64,000 nt of DNA from Terriglobia bacterium (GTDB lineage: Bacteria > Acidobacteriota > Terriglobia > Terriglobales > Acidobacteriaceae): contig JAIQEU010000014.1 in NCBI GenBank assembly GCA_020073665.1, positions 62,001-126,000 on the forward strand. Direction: 5' to 3'. Below the pieces are notes generated by a model. That model was given only the letters and a program-made list of their open reading frames with translations, was not told the origin of the DNA and did no database searches. A program made the position numbers and the translations under genes. How positions within the stretch are numbered: position 1 is the first letter of the stretch; the number at the start of each line of letters is the position of its first letter. Positions 42,930 through 53,258 of the stretch are shown one piece after another.

Positions 42930-43436
42930 TCACGCTGATTTTTCCGGAGCCGGAGCCTTGGTAAACAGAATCTCAAACACCAGCAACCCTGCTCCCACGA
43001 CAATCGCGCTGTCGGCGACGTTGAACGCCGGCCACTGGTACTGCCCAAAATAGAAGAGAAGAAAATCCACCACCCGCCCACTGACCAGCCGGTCCCACAG
43101 GTTCCCCAGCGCCCCGCCCAGGATCAGCGCCAGTCCCACTCCGGTGGTGTTCATGGAATGGCTGTTGCGCCACAGCAGCGCCGACACAATCACCAGCGCG
43201 ATCACCGAGAACAGCACCAGCACCGCGATCTTCCATTCCGACGGAGAGTCGGCGAACAGCCCGAATGCGGCGCCGCTGTTTTCTACGTGGGTCAGCCGGA
43301 AGAAGTCCGGGATCACCTGGACGCTTTCATGCAGCGGAATGTTTCGGGCAACCGACCACTTCGCCAGCCGGTCCAGGAACACCACCAGCAAGGCAATCAG
43401 GAAGTGGTACTTGCGCATGGCGTGAAATTCAGTCAT
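42930..43436 (-). CDS. lspA: Lipoprotein signal peptidase (signal peptidase II)
   Basis: This 168-residue four-span membrane protease cuts the signal peptide from diacylglyceryl-prolipoproteins. The catalytic Asp pair is visible in LGNLWDRLVSGRVVDFL and FNVADSAIVVGAG. LTHVENSGAAFGLF is the conserved N-x-G-A-A-F motif. Its position just downstream of ileS is the common bacterial arrangement. The ATG at 43436 gives a few extra residues before the first span; the second Met (MRKYHFL) is also possible. Confidence 0.95.
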   Translation of the reverse strand: MTEFHAMRKYHFLIALLVVFLDRLAKWSVARNIPLHESVQVIPDFFRLTHVENSGAAFGLFADSPSEWKIAVLVLFSVIALVIVSALLWRNSHSMNTTGVGLALILGGALGNLWDRLVSGRVVDFLLFYFGQYQWPAFNVADSAIVVGAGLLVFEILFTKAPAPEKSA

Positions 43437-43498
43437 TCGGGGCCTGTGTATCTAGATTACTCCGCTGGCTCATCGGGTTCGAGATCGATTCGTGTCAG

Positions 43499-43552
43499 GG
43501 CATGCCTTCAGGCATGCCACTCGTCCTGCGTCTTGATCGCGCCTTTAGGCGC
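43499..43552. repeat. Paired hairpins between ileS and lspA
   Basis: GGCATGCC-TTCA-GGCATGCC (43499-43518) and GCGCC-TTTA-GGCGC (43539-43552) stand about 20 bases apart. They look like the CTTCAG/CTTTAG element at 12150. As part of the ileS-lspA transcript they could also act as processing or pause sites. Confidence 0.5.
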
Positions 43553-43558
43553 TGAATT

Positions 43559-46396
<2,838 letters not shown>

Positions 46397-46431
46397 GCGG
46401 TGATTTTCCCCCAAATGGTTGATTTCTCTCA

Positions 46432-46459
46432 TTATAGGGAGCCGGGAAACGAACGTCCA
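46432..46459 (-). promoter_or_regulatory. Candidate ileS promoter
   Basis: Read on the minus strand, TGGACG (46459-46454) and a perfect TATAAT (46437-46432) stand 16 bases apart. A transcript from here would start near 46425 and include the GGGGGA ribosome site ahead of the GTG at 46396. Confidence 0.5.
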
Positions 46460-46654
46460 TTAGCTCCCCGAAAGACACCAAAGTGTTATGGCCCAGGGAC
46501 TTGGAAAAGCACTGTTAGAAAGCAGAAAAAAGCGTGTACAATTTTCAGCAAAGATGACGTTTCGAGCATCCAAGCATCTAACGACATAGAGTTGTCATCT
46601 TGTGGTGTCGGGCCAGGGTACGCGACTGACGGCGTCATTGGGGTGTTAAACAAT

Positions 46655-46670
46655 TGGCACAGTATGTGCT
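46655..46670 (+). promoter_or_regulatory. Sigma-54-type -24/-12 promoter candidate for the TonB gene
   Basis: TGGCAC (46655-46660) followed by AGTAT and GTGCT keeps the essential GG-N10-GC spacing and matches the TGGCAC-N5-TTGC consensus except one base. It lies in an otherwise gene-free 300-base gap (46433-46735), about 65 bases before the TonB-family gene. No other feature was seen in that gap apart from the ileS promoter. Confidence 0.45.
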
Positions 46671-46735
46671 AATCAGTTTGGGAGAGGGTTGCAAGGCCCC
46701 CTCAGAGGAGCGCTAGGCTAGAAGTGGTTTCCAAT

Positions 46736-47734
46736 ATGGCAACACAACAAATCAATCCGCTCGCCCAGCCGGAGCCGCAACTCAATCTCCTGCTGCCCAA
46801 GGAAACTCTGGAACAGCCCTTGTGGAAGTCGCTGTTTCAGGGTCTGGACGAACTTCTCTTTCCCAAAAAGCAAGCCCCCCTGGTTCTGACTTCGAAGCCG
46901 ATCCCGGTAAAAGACATCTGGGGCTTCTACAACTACAAGAAGAATGGCGCCCTGTATTCAACCTTGGTGCACATGCTGGCGCTGGCCTCCATCATCGGCG
47001 GCACCATCCTGGCCGGCCGCGTCGTGACCCAGGTCATCAAGCCGGGCCCGGTCATGTCGATTATTGCGCCCGAAGACATTCCGCCGTTACCGGTCTCAAA
47101 AACGATTGCGGGCGGTGGCGGTGGCGGCGGCGATCGCGACAAGCTGCAGGCCTCCAAGGGTCGGCTGCCGAAAGCCGCAATGGAGCAGTTCACTCCGCCC
47201 ATGGTGGTAGTGCGCAACGATCATCCCAAGCTGGCGGTCGAACCCACGGTAGTCATTCCGCCGCAGATACAACTGGCCCAGAACAATCTGCCTAACCTGG
47301 GCGACCCCATGTCCCATCTGCCCTCCGGCCCGCCCTCGAATGGCACCGGCTCTGGAGGCGGCATCGGCTCTGGCAACGGAGGCGGTGTAGGTAGCGGGGA
47401 AGGACCGGGCGTTGGTCCGGGTCATGGCGGCGGCATCGGTGGTGGGGCGTTTCACGTAGGCGGCGGAGTGTCAGCGCCCAAAGCGGTCTACGCTCCCGAT
47501 CCGGAATACTCCGAGGAAGCGCGTAAGGCGAAGTACACCGGAACCTGCGTCCTCTGGCTAGTGGTCGGGCCGGATGGTCGCCCGCGCGACATCAGGGTTG
47601 CTCGCAGCCTGGGTCTTGGCCTCGATGAGAAGGCCATCGAAGCCGTGAGGAGTTGGAAGTTCGAGCCCGCCATGAAAGATGGTAAGCCGGTGGCGGTGCA
47701 GATCAACGTGGAAGTGAGTTTCCGCTTATACTAA
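46736..47734 (+). CDS. tonB: TonB-family energy transducer
   Basis: This 332-residue protein has an N-terminal cytoplasmic part of about 80 residues, a membrane span near 80-102 (LVHMLALASIIGGTILAG), and a Gly-rich periplasmic stretch including a seven-Gly run and many GxGxG units. A C-terminal TonB domain at about 245-332 has PDPEYSEEARKAKYTGTCVL, GLGLDEKAIEAVRSWKFEPA and AVQINVEVSFRLY. It links proton-motive force to outer-membrane transport. ATG 46736 is chosen; a GTG at 46724 sits closer to the GAGGAG site and would add four residues. A strong terminator follows. Confidence 0.93.
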   Translation: MATQQINPLAQPEPQLNLLLPKETLEQPLWKSLFQGLDELLFPKKQAPLVLTSKPIPVKDIWGFYNYKKNGALYSTLVHMLALASIIGGTILAGRVVTQVIKPGPVMSIIAPEDIPPLPVSKTIAGGGGGGGDRDKLQASKGRLPKAAMEQFTPPMVVVRNDHPKLAVEPTVVIPPQIQLAQNNLPNLGDPMSHLPSGPPSNGTGSGGGIGSGNGGGVGSGEGPGVGPGHGGGIGGGAFHVGGGVSAPKAVYAPDPEYSEEARKAKYTGTCVLWLVVGPDGRPRDIRVARSLGLGLDEKAIEAVRSWKFEPAMKDGKPVAVQINVEVSFRLY

Positions 47735-47754
47735 CCACTTCGTTTTATTAACAG

Positions 47755-47781
47755 AACGGCCGCCCAGCGCGGCCGTTTTTG
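47755..47781 (+). terminator. Rho-independent terminator after the TonB gene
   Basis: ACGGCCGC (47756-47763) and GCGGCCGT (47769-47776) form a perfect 8-base stem with loop CCAGC, followed by TTTTTGTTTT. It stands about 20 bases after the TonB stop. Confidence 0.9.
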
Positions 47782-47858
47782 TTTTGCGCGTGAGTAGGGA
47801 CAGTCGCCTCGGCTGGCTCGTGGGGCGCAGCCCCAAGAGTTTCCTTCCGGATGGGTCG

Positions 47859-48239
47859 TCAATCTCTTCCCCGAAACTGGATGATTCTCCGCCGATCGCG
47901 CTTTGAAGGCTTGCCTGCGGGTAACTGTTCGAACTGCTTCATCGCTCTACGCTCCGCTGCCACCTTCAGACGCAGTTCCCGGCTCGCTTCCGTCTCCCGG
48001 TAGAGTGTTTGCGCGACCGAAGCCGGACCGCGCACCTCGCTCAGCAGCAAGACTTCCACCTCAAAGTCGCCACCGTCGTTGGTCACTCGCAACATGTCTC
48101 CAATCCGGACCTCGCGCGCAGCTTTGGCGGGCTGCCCGTTGGATTGGATCCTGCCAAGTTCACAAGCCCGGGCGGCTAGTGATCGCGTCTTGAAAAACCT
48201 GGCGGCCCAAAGCCATTTATCAATTCGCGCGCCAAGCAT
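47859..48239 (-). CDS. hslR: S4-domain RNA-binding protein (Hsp15-like)
   Basis: This 126-residue protein starts with an S4 domain at about 5-65: IDKWLWAARFFKTRSLAARA, then GRIQSNGQPAKAAREVRIGD and the strand LRVTNDGGDFEV. The basic tail (GKPSKRDRRRIIQF) is typical of Hsp15, which binds the stalled 50S subunit with nascent tRNA. It begins 10 bases after the murI stop in the same direction, so the two are cotranscribed. Confidence 0.92.
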   Translation of the reverse strand: MLGARIDKWLWAARFFKTRSLAARACELGRIQSNGQPAKAAREVRIGDMLRVTNDGGDFEVEVLLLSEVRGPASVAQTLYRETEASRELRLKVAAERRAMKQFEQLPAGKPSKRDRRRIIQFRGRD

Positions 48240-48249
48240 GGCCTGTACG

Positions 48250-49074
48250 CTACTCCTTCAAATCTACGTGCACCACATCCTCGATCGGGTGCCCCAAGAA
48301 TCTCGGTCCCAGCCGCCGGAATTTCTCCACCGAATCAGTAGCAAAGAACTTCAGCCGCGGAGCCTGTCGCCGCTCGTCTGACTCGGGAACGTTGATCGGA
48401 GAGATCCCCAATACCTTGCTAACCACCATTGCGGTGGACTCCGCGGAATCCACAATGGTCACATGCGGTGGGGCCACCCGATGCAGCAACGGCTTGATCA
48501 ACGGGTAGTGGGTGCATCCCAACACTAGCGCGTCGGCCGACTCGAACCCATTCGCGAAAGCCTCGTTCAAATAGATACGCGCCACCTGCTCGGTCACCGG
48601 ATGCTCCACCCAACCCTCTTCCACCAGCGGCACCAGCAGCGGACAAGCTTTCTCCCGCGCCTGCACCCCGCGCGCATCCAGCGCCTTCAGGTAAGCATGG
48701 CTCGTCACGGTAGCTTCGGTCCCAATGACCACGACTTTGCGATTCTTGCTGGCGACCGAAGCCCGCTGTGCTCCCGGTTCCACCACGCCCTCCACGGGAA
48801 TATGTGCCGCTGCACGGATCTGGTCCAGCGCCAGGGCGGTGGCGGTATTGCAAGCCACCACCAGCATGCGCGCCCCATGCTCCTCCAGGTAATGTGCTGC
48901 CCCGACCGCGTACTTGGCCACGGTTTCTGCCGACTTGGAGCCATAGGGAAGGCGAGCCGTATCGCCAAAGTAGATGTAGTCGGCGTCGGGTATCAGCGCG
49001 ACCAGCTCCTTCAGCACCGTGAGGCCGCCGAAGCCGGAATCAAATACGCCGATGCAAGGTCGTCGCGTAGTCAT
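48250..49074 (-). CDS. murI: Glutamate racemase
   Basis: This 274-residue cofactor-independent enzyme makes D-glutamate for peptidoglycan. The general acid/base pair is C75 in VVACNTATA and a later Cys in VLGCTHYPLI. D12 in GVFDSGFGGLTVL and the YFGDTARLPYG segment complete the active site. It is the promoter-proximal gene of a murI-hslR unit and has a normal length. Confidence 0.96.
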   Translation of the reverse strand: MTTRRPCIGVFDSGFGGLTVLKELVALIPDADYIYFGDTARLPYGSKSAETVAKYAVGAAHYLEEHGARMLVVACNTATALALDQIRAAAHIPVEGVVEPGAQRASVASKNRKVVVIGTEATVTSHAYLKALDARGVQAREKACPLLVPLVEEGWVEHPVTEQVARIYLNEAFANGFESADALVLGCTHYPLIKPLLHRVAPPHVTIVDSAESTAMVVSKVLGISPINVPESDERRQAPRLKFFATDSVEKFRRLGPRFLGHPIEDVVHVDLKE

Positions 49075-49213
49075 GAATCAGGATGCAATCCATCATACCG
49101 GACACTTGCGCGGGAGTCGGTTATGCCCATGGTTCTGTGGAACTCGTGGCCGTTGCCCTGTGCGTTTCCGAACAGCCCGTTCTCAGTTCCGAACACAAAC
49201 TCCCGCATCGATT

Positions 49214-49237
49214 CTTGATTAACCCCATCTAATCAAG
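49214..49237. promoter_or_regulatory. Inverted repeat upstream of the ADOP permease
   Basis: CTTGATTA (49214-49221) and TAATCAAG (49230-49237) are perfect complements separated by 8 bases, about 90 bases before the permease start. The arms are AT-rich, unlike the surrounding sequence. It may be an operator; no regulator gene is nearby. Confidence 0.45.
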
Positions 49238-49327
49238 CACTTTCAAGTGACCGGGAGAGGCAGCCGGTTTGCACTTGAGCATGCGGCAATCCCTGCCCGA
49301 TTCTCTGGGACTCGAAAAGGCGGCTCG

Positions 49328-51754
49328 ATGGAAACCTTGTGGCAAGATTTGCGATACGGCGCCCGCAGTCTGCGGAGGTCGCCCGGCTTCACCTTGATGG
49401 CGGTGCTGGTGGTCACTCTCGGCATCGGTGCCAATACTGCCATCTTCAGCGTGGTTCATGCCGTCTTGTTGCAACAACTGCCGTTCAAAGATCCCAGCCA
49501 ACTGGTCACGATCTATTCCAAGCGCACCGACGTGGAGCGCTACCCGAGTTCTATTCCTGATTTCCAGGATTTTCAAAATCAGAGCCAGTCGTTTGACGGG
49601 ATGGCGGCCCTCGCTTTCTCCCCGGCTAGCGTAACCGGGCAAGGCGAACCTGAGCGCCTTCAGGAAGCGAGGGTCTCCGCCAACTATTTTCAAGTCACCG
49701 GCACGTCCGCATATCTGGGACGCACGCTAATCCCTGACGACGACAACCCCGGCAGCGCCCACGTCGTAGTTTTGAATTACGGACTGTGGCAGCGCCGCTT
49801 CGGTGGAGACCGCGCCGTGGTAGGCAAGAGCATCGAACTCAACGGAGAGGCCCACACCATCGTCGGCGTCTTGCCCGAGCAGTTTTTCTTTCCAATTCGT
49901 GCCGCCGAGATGGCTGTCCCCTTAAGTCCCCAAACCGATCCCCGCCGCGCCAATCGTCAGGACCACTTCCTGAACACTCTGGGACGCCTGAAACCTGGCG
50001 TTACCGCCGGCCAAGCCGCGGCTGAACTGAATGCCATCGCACAACATCTGCAGCAGCAATATCCACAAACCAACGGAAAGAATTCGGGCGTCACCATCGT
50101 CAGTCTCTACGACGAAGTCGTAGGCGAATTTCGCTCCGGCCTGCTGATCCTGCAAGGTGCGGTCGCCCTGTTATTGCTCATCGCCTGTTCGAGTCTGGCG
50201 AATCTGCTGTTGGCCCGCGGTTCGGCCCGCACCCGTGAAATCGCCATCCGCACCGCGCTTGGCGGAGACCGCAAACGCATCATCCGCCAACTGGTCACAG
50301 AGACCGTACTTCTCGCCAGCATCGGAGGTGTCTGCGGAATTCTGCTCGCCGCCTGGGGAGTTCACCTGCTGGTCGCCCTCAGTCCCGCCGGCCTGCCTCG
50401 CTCCTCCGACATTACGGTCGACGCCACCGTCCTGGCCTTCGCCGCCGGTCTGTCTGTTATCGCCGGCCTGGTCTTCGGAGTCGTCCCCGCGCTCCAGTGC
50501 ACCGACTCCAACTTCGATCACCTGCGATCGTCCGGCGCATCGGGAGCCGCAGGAGGTGGTAGCAAAGCCCGCGCTTTCATCGTCGCCGCCCAGGTTGCGC
50601 TGTCGCTGGTATTGCTGGTCGCATCCGGTCTGCTGCTGAAGAGTTTCGCCCGCCTGCAATCGGTCAGCCCCGGCTTTGATCCCGAGCACGCGCTCTCACT
50701 GCGCCTGTCGCTCCCCGCCACGGCTTTCCCCGATGGGAATTCCATCGCGAATTTCTATTCTGAAATGCAGCGCCGCATTCAGACTCTGCCCGGCGTAAGC
50801 TCCGTTGGCGCGGTATCGATTCTCCCAACCTCCGGCGCCCTCGCAGAAATGGACTTCACCGTCGTCGGCCATCCCCCCGATTCCCGCGATCACATGCCCA
50901 CAGCCCAATATCGCGTCACTGGCGAAGGATATTTTCGCGCCATGTCCATCCCGCTGCTTCAGGGAAGGGAACTCGCCGCCAGCGACACCTCTGACTCTGC
51001 CAAAGTCGCGGTAGTAAACGAAACTCTCGCCCGGCGACATTTCGCCAATGTTAGTCAGGCAATCGGCGCGCACCTCCACCTCGAAGACGGCAACGAAGTC
51101 GAGATCGTAGGTGTCGTGCCCGACATCAAGCAGTTCACCCTCGACGAAGATCCGCAGCCCGACATCTACGTCCCCTACCCGCAGGTCGGCAAAAATGTAA
51201 TGGTCTACCTGCGCAGCAACATGTTCTGCGTAGTGCGCACCACCGGAGATCCCGCCGCGCTCGCCGCTGCGGCCAAGCACGAAATCCGTTCCGTGCAGGG
51301 CGATGTCGCAATCTCCCGCATACTTCCCATGACCGATTACCTCGCCGCGACGGTGGCGCCCCGCCGATTCAATCTTCTGTTGGTAGTCATGTTCGGAGCC
51401 GTGGCCCTGCTGATTGCCATGGTCGGAGTCTACGGCGTGATCTCCTATTCGGTGAGCCGCAGGACGCGAGAGTTCGGCGTGCGCATGGCGCTAGGAGCAG
51501 GCCAGGGCAACGTGATCGGGGTAGTCCTGGCGCAGGCTGGCCGCCTTGTGGGAGCCGGGATCATAGTCGGCCTGATAGGCTCCATCTTCTGCACCCGCCT
51601 GCTATCCGGCCTGCTGTTCCGAGTAAAGCCCACAGACATAGCCACGTTCAGCGCAGTAGTCGGAGCAATGCTCGTTGTGGCCACGCTAGCCTGCCTAATC
51701 CCAGCTCGCCGCGCCGCAAGGGTAGATCCGCTAGAAGCCCTCCGCTACGAATAG
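49328..51754 (+). CDS. Orphan FtsX/MacB-type permease (ADOP family)
   Basis: This 808-residue protein starts METLWQDLRYGARSLRRSPG, the signature of the acidobacterial duplicated orphan permeases. It has a first span near 22-45, a periplasmic MacB-type core domain (about 50-250), an FtsX span block near 285-420, and a second core domain (about 460-660) with a second FtsX block (about 690-800). The latter contains YGVISYSVSRRTREFGVRMALGA-type residues in short form (TREFGVRMALGAG). No ATPase gene adjoins it, hence 'orphan'. It is thought to act as an exporter or envelope machine with a separate ATPase. The ATG at 49328 begins exactly at the family start. Confidence 0.93.
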   Translation: METLWQDLRYGARSLRRSPGFTLMAVLVVTLGIGANTAIFSVVHAVLLQQLPFKDPSQLVTIYSKRTDVERYPSSIPDFQDFQNQSQSFDGMAALAFSPASVTGQGEPERLQEARVSANYFQVTGTSAYLGRTLIPDDDNPGSAHVVVLNYGLWQRRFGGDRAVVGKSIELNGEAHTIVGVLPEQFFFPIRAAEMAVPLSPQTDPRRANRQDHFLNTLGRLKPGVTAGQAAAELNAIAQHLQQQYPQTNGKNSGVTIVSLYDEVVGEFRSGLLILQGAVALLLLIACSSLANLLLARGSARTREIAIRTALGGDRKRIIRQLVTETVLLASIGGVCGILLAAWGVHLLVALSPAGLPRSSDITVDATVLAFAAGLSVIAGLVFGVVPALQCTDSNFDHLRSSGASGAAGGGSKARAFIVAAQVALSLVLLVASGLLLKSFARLQSVSPGFDPEHALSLRLSLPATAFPDGNSIANFYSEMQRRIQTLPGVSSVGAVSILPTSGALAEMDFTVVGHPPDSRDHMPTAQYRVTGEGYFRAMSIPLLQGRELAASDTSDSAKVAVVNETLARRHFANVSQAIGAHLHLEDGNEVEIVGVVPDIKQFTLDEDPQPDIYVPYPQVGKNVMVYLRSNMFCVVRTTGDPAALAAAAKHEIRSVQGDVAISRILPMTDYLAATVAPRRFNLLLVVMFGAVALLIAMVGVYGVISYSVSRRTREFGVRMALGAGQGNVIGVVLAQAGRLVGAGIIVGLIGSIFCTRLLSGLLFRVKPTDIATFSAVVGAMLVVATLACLIPARRAARVDPLEALRYE

Positions 51755-51848
51755 GGGATGTTACAACAGCTATCGCCAGTCGCAGCCCGAGTCGCTGTGC
51801 GGTGGGGAATGTGTGTTGGAGCGAAGCCGGTAACCCACGGGGAGGGAC

Positions 51849-52421
51849 TCAGCTTTTGCCTTTTTGGACGAGTTCCACCGGCATGTGGCTCAGCTTGGCA
51901 TAAATCCGGCCCCGTCGCAGGAGAGGCCACCAATCGTAAAGATAGATCTGCATCGGTCGCCACATCGCGACCCATCCGGCAATCGTAAGGCTCTCCCGCA
52001 CGACGGCAGCCCAAGCGCCCGCCTCATGACCTAACAACATCTGGCTGAGGAGTAGACAAGCAGCCAAGAACAGCAGCCCGATGAAAAGACTGGTACGGCC
52101 TTGCCGCAGGAGCCGCTTGAACTCCAAGTCAGTAATTTGGGCGCTGTGAGCAAAGTGATTGTGGACGGCCGTCCTGATCAGTTCTTTGGGGTCTTCGGCC
52201 GGCCACTGGTCCAGGTAGACGCGCAATTTGAGCGGTGCGTTAGGGGGAAATTCTTGGGCCCAGCTCACGATGAACTCTTCGGCGTCGTCGTCGAGATCCT
52301 TTTCAATGAATGGGGAAGGGTCCATCGAATTGAAGAGTTGGCCCATGTCGCGTAGTTTCAGACTTATGGTGTGCGCATGCCCCCGGTCCGTAGCGGCAGC
52401 GTATGGTAATGAAAAACGCAT
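51849..52421 (-). CDS. Conserved membrane protein of unknown function
   Basis: This 190-residue protein has a beta-rich N-terminal half with LKLRDMGQLFNSMDPSPF and KDLDDDAEEFIVSWAQEF, which looks like a conserved module found in many soil bacteria. Two membrane spans follow, near 107-130 (LFIGLLFLAACLLLSQML) and 138-158. A basic C-terminus contains YDWWPLLRRGRIYAKL. I know no function. The first ATG (52421) is used because the TISLKLRDM strand seems part of the module. It converges on the permease. Confidence 0.75.
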   Translation of the reverse strand: MRFSLPYAAATDRGHAHTISLKLRDMGQLFNSMDPSPFIEKDLDDDAEEFIVSWAQEFPPNAPLKLRVYLDQWPAEDPKELIRTAVHNHFAHSAQITDLEFKRLLRQGRTSLFIGLLFLAACLLLSQMLLGHEAGAWAAVVRESLTIAGWVAMWRPMQIYLYDWWPLLRRGRIYAKLSHMPVELVQKGKS

Positions 52422-52734
52422 ACGAAATCTCTGCTATCTTCGGTTCTACCAAATATCGGCTCTGTGCACCAAGGGAGTGGTTCCCAGTTGGGATTGGGGC
52501 GCGCACCACATTACACTCGCAACCAGGTCAATGAGTGTAATGGCGATATTACGCCAACGATCGATTATCCGCGCGGGCTCCGTGGGAACAAGGCCAGATA
52601 GATCAGCAGCTTGGCAGTTCAATCGATGGTCACAACTGGATGGTGACCGCCGTACTTTGCGCAGGATGACAGGGATAACCTAGCCTCGGTCAGATCAGCT
52701 GGGAGGCACGACCATTCCATCGTCAGCAAAATTA
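52422..52734. repeat. Gene-free gap with terminal-repeat-like sequence (left edge of the scarred segment)
   Basis: No gene is seen in these 313 bases. CATTACACTC (52509-52518) and GAGTGTAATG (52533-52542) are perfect 10-base inverted repeats around a 14-base loop. The overlapping word GGTCAATGAGTGTAA (52526-52540) occurs once more, inverted, at 56703-56717. A degenerate direct copy of the 33 bases from 52526 starts at 53144. These are possible ends of an old mobile element. Confidence 0.5.
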
Positions 52735-53070
52735 ATGACTACTGCTCGTAATCCAATCGCCAAGCGCCGTAGTGGCCGGATGGCCCTGAAGGCTGCTGTA
52801 GGGTTGACGGGCGAAGACCGCCAGAAGTGTTCCTTCACGATGCCCGCTAGAGCAACCAAACTGAATCGATACGGAGCTGCCATCCAATTAAATCGAGACC
52901 TGTTGGTCGGATCCACCGTTATCGTGCGAAACAAGCGTGGTATTCAGGTTTCCGCCCGCGTCGTTGCGCAGCTAGGCGCAGTGGAAGGTCTCCGCACATA
53001 CGGAATCGAGTTTGTCGAGCAGGATGACCGGGCGATGAATTTTTGGGGAATCACCTTCCCGACGACGTAG
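52735..53070 (+). CDS. PilZ-domain protein
   Basis: This 111-residue protein is essentially a single PilZ domain: basic start KRRSGRMALKAAVGLTG, then FTMPARATKLNRYGAAIQLN, TVIVRNKRGIQVSARVVA, and TYGIEFVEQDDRAMNFWGI. The R-x3-R site for cyclic di-GMP is present as KRRSGRM, but the D/NxSxxG partner is degraded to KLNRYGA, so ligand binding is uncertain. It sits alone between two copies of a 33-base repeat. Confidence 0.82.
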   Translation: MTTARNPIAKRRSGRMALKAAVGLTGEDRQKCSFTMPARATKLNRYGAAIQLNRDLLVGSTVIVRNKRGIQVSARVVAQLGAVEGLRTYGIEFVEQDDRAMNFWGITFPTT

Positions 53071-53143
53071 TTGCCGCTCTCGCAAGCCGATCATTGTCGC
53101 TGTGCTCCATTGTCAACGGGAAAGGTCCTAGTCCCGTGGCCCG

Positions 53144-53258
53144 GGTCAATGAGCGCTATCGCGATGTTACGTCAACTGAGAACTTCGGCAACCAAAAGGT
53201 AGACACCACGAACAATTCGAAAACGGTGATGATATTAGGCCCTATTTTTCGACGGTAA
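53144..53258 (+). pseudogene. Relic of a choice-of-anchor (FGNQ.VGTTS) repeat protein plus repeat copy
   Basis: Translation from about 53166 gives VTSTENFGNQKVDTTNNSKT, a clear scrap of the beta-sandwich repeat usually reading LNFGNQ.VGTTS.....VTLTN. The frame then closes with no gene around it, and it overlaps the 3' end of the convergent propeller gene. The preceding 33 bases (53144-53176) are the degenerate second copy of the repeat at 52526. Confidence 0.55.

Noticed and set aside
46400-46672. 90-codon plus-strand frame over the ileS start and the TonB upstream gap
   Set aside because: It lies over both promoter candidates and begins inside ileS antisense; no domain is visible.
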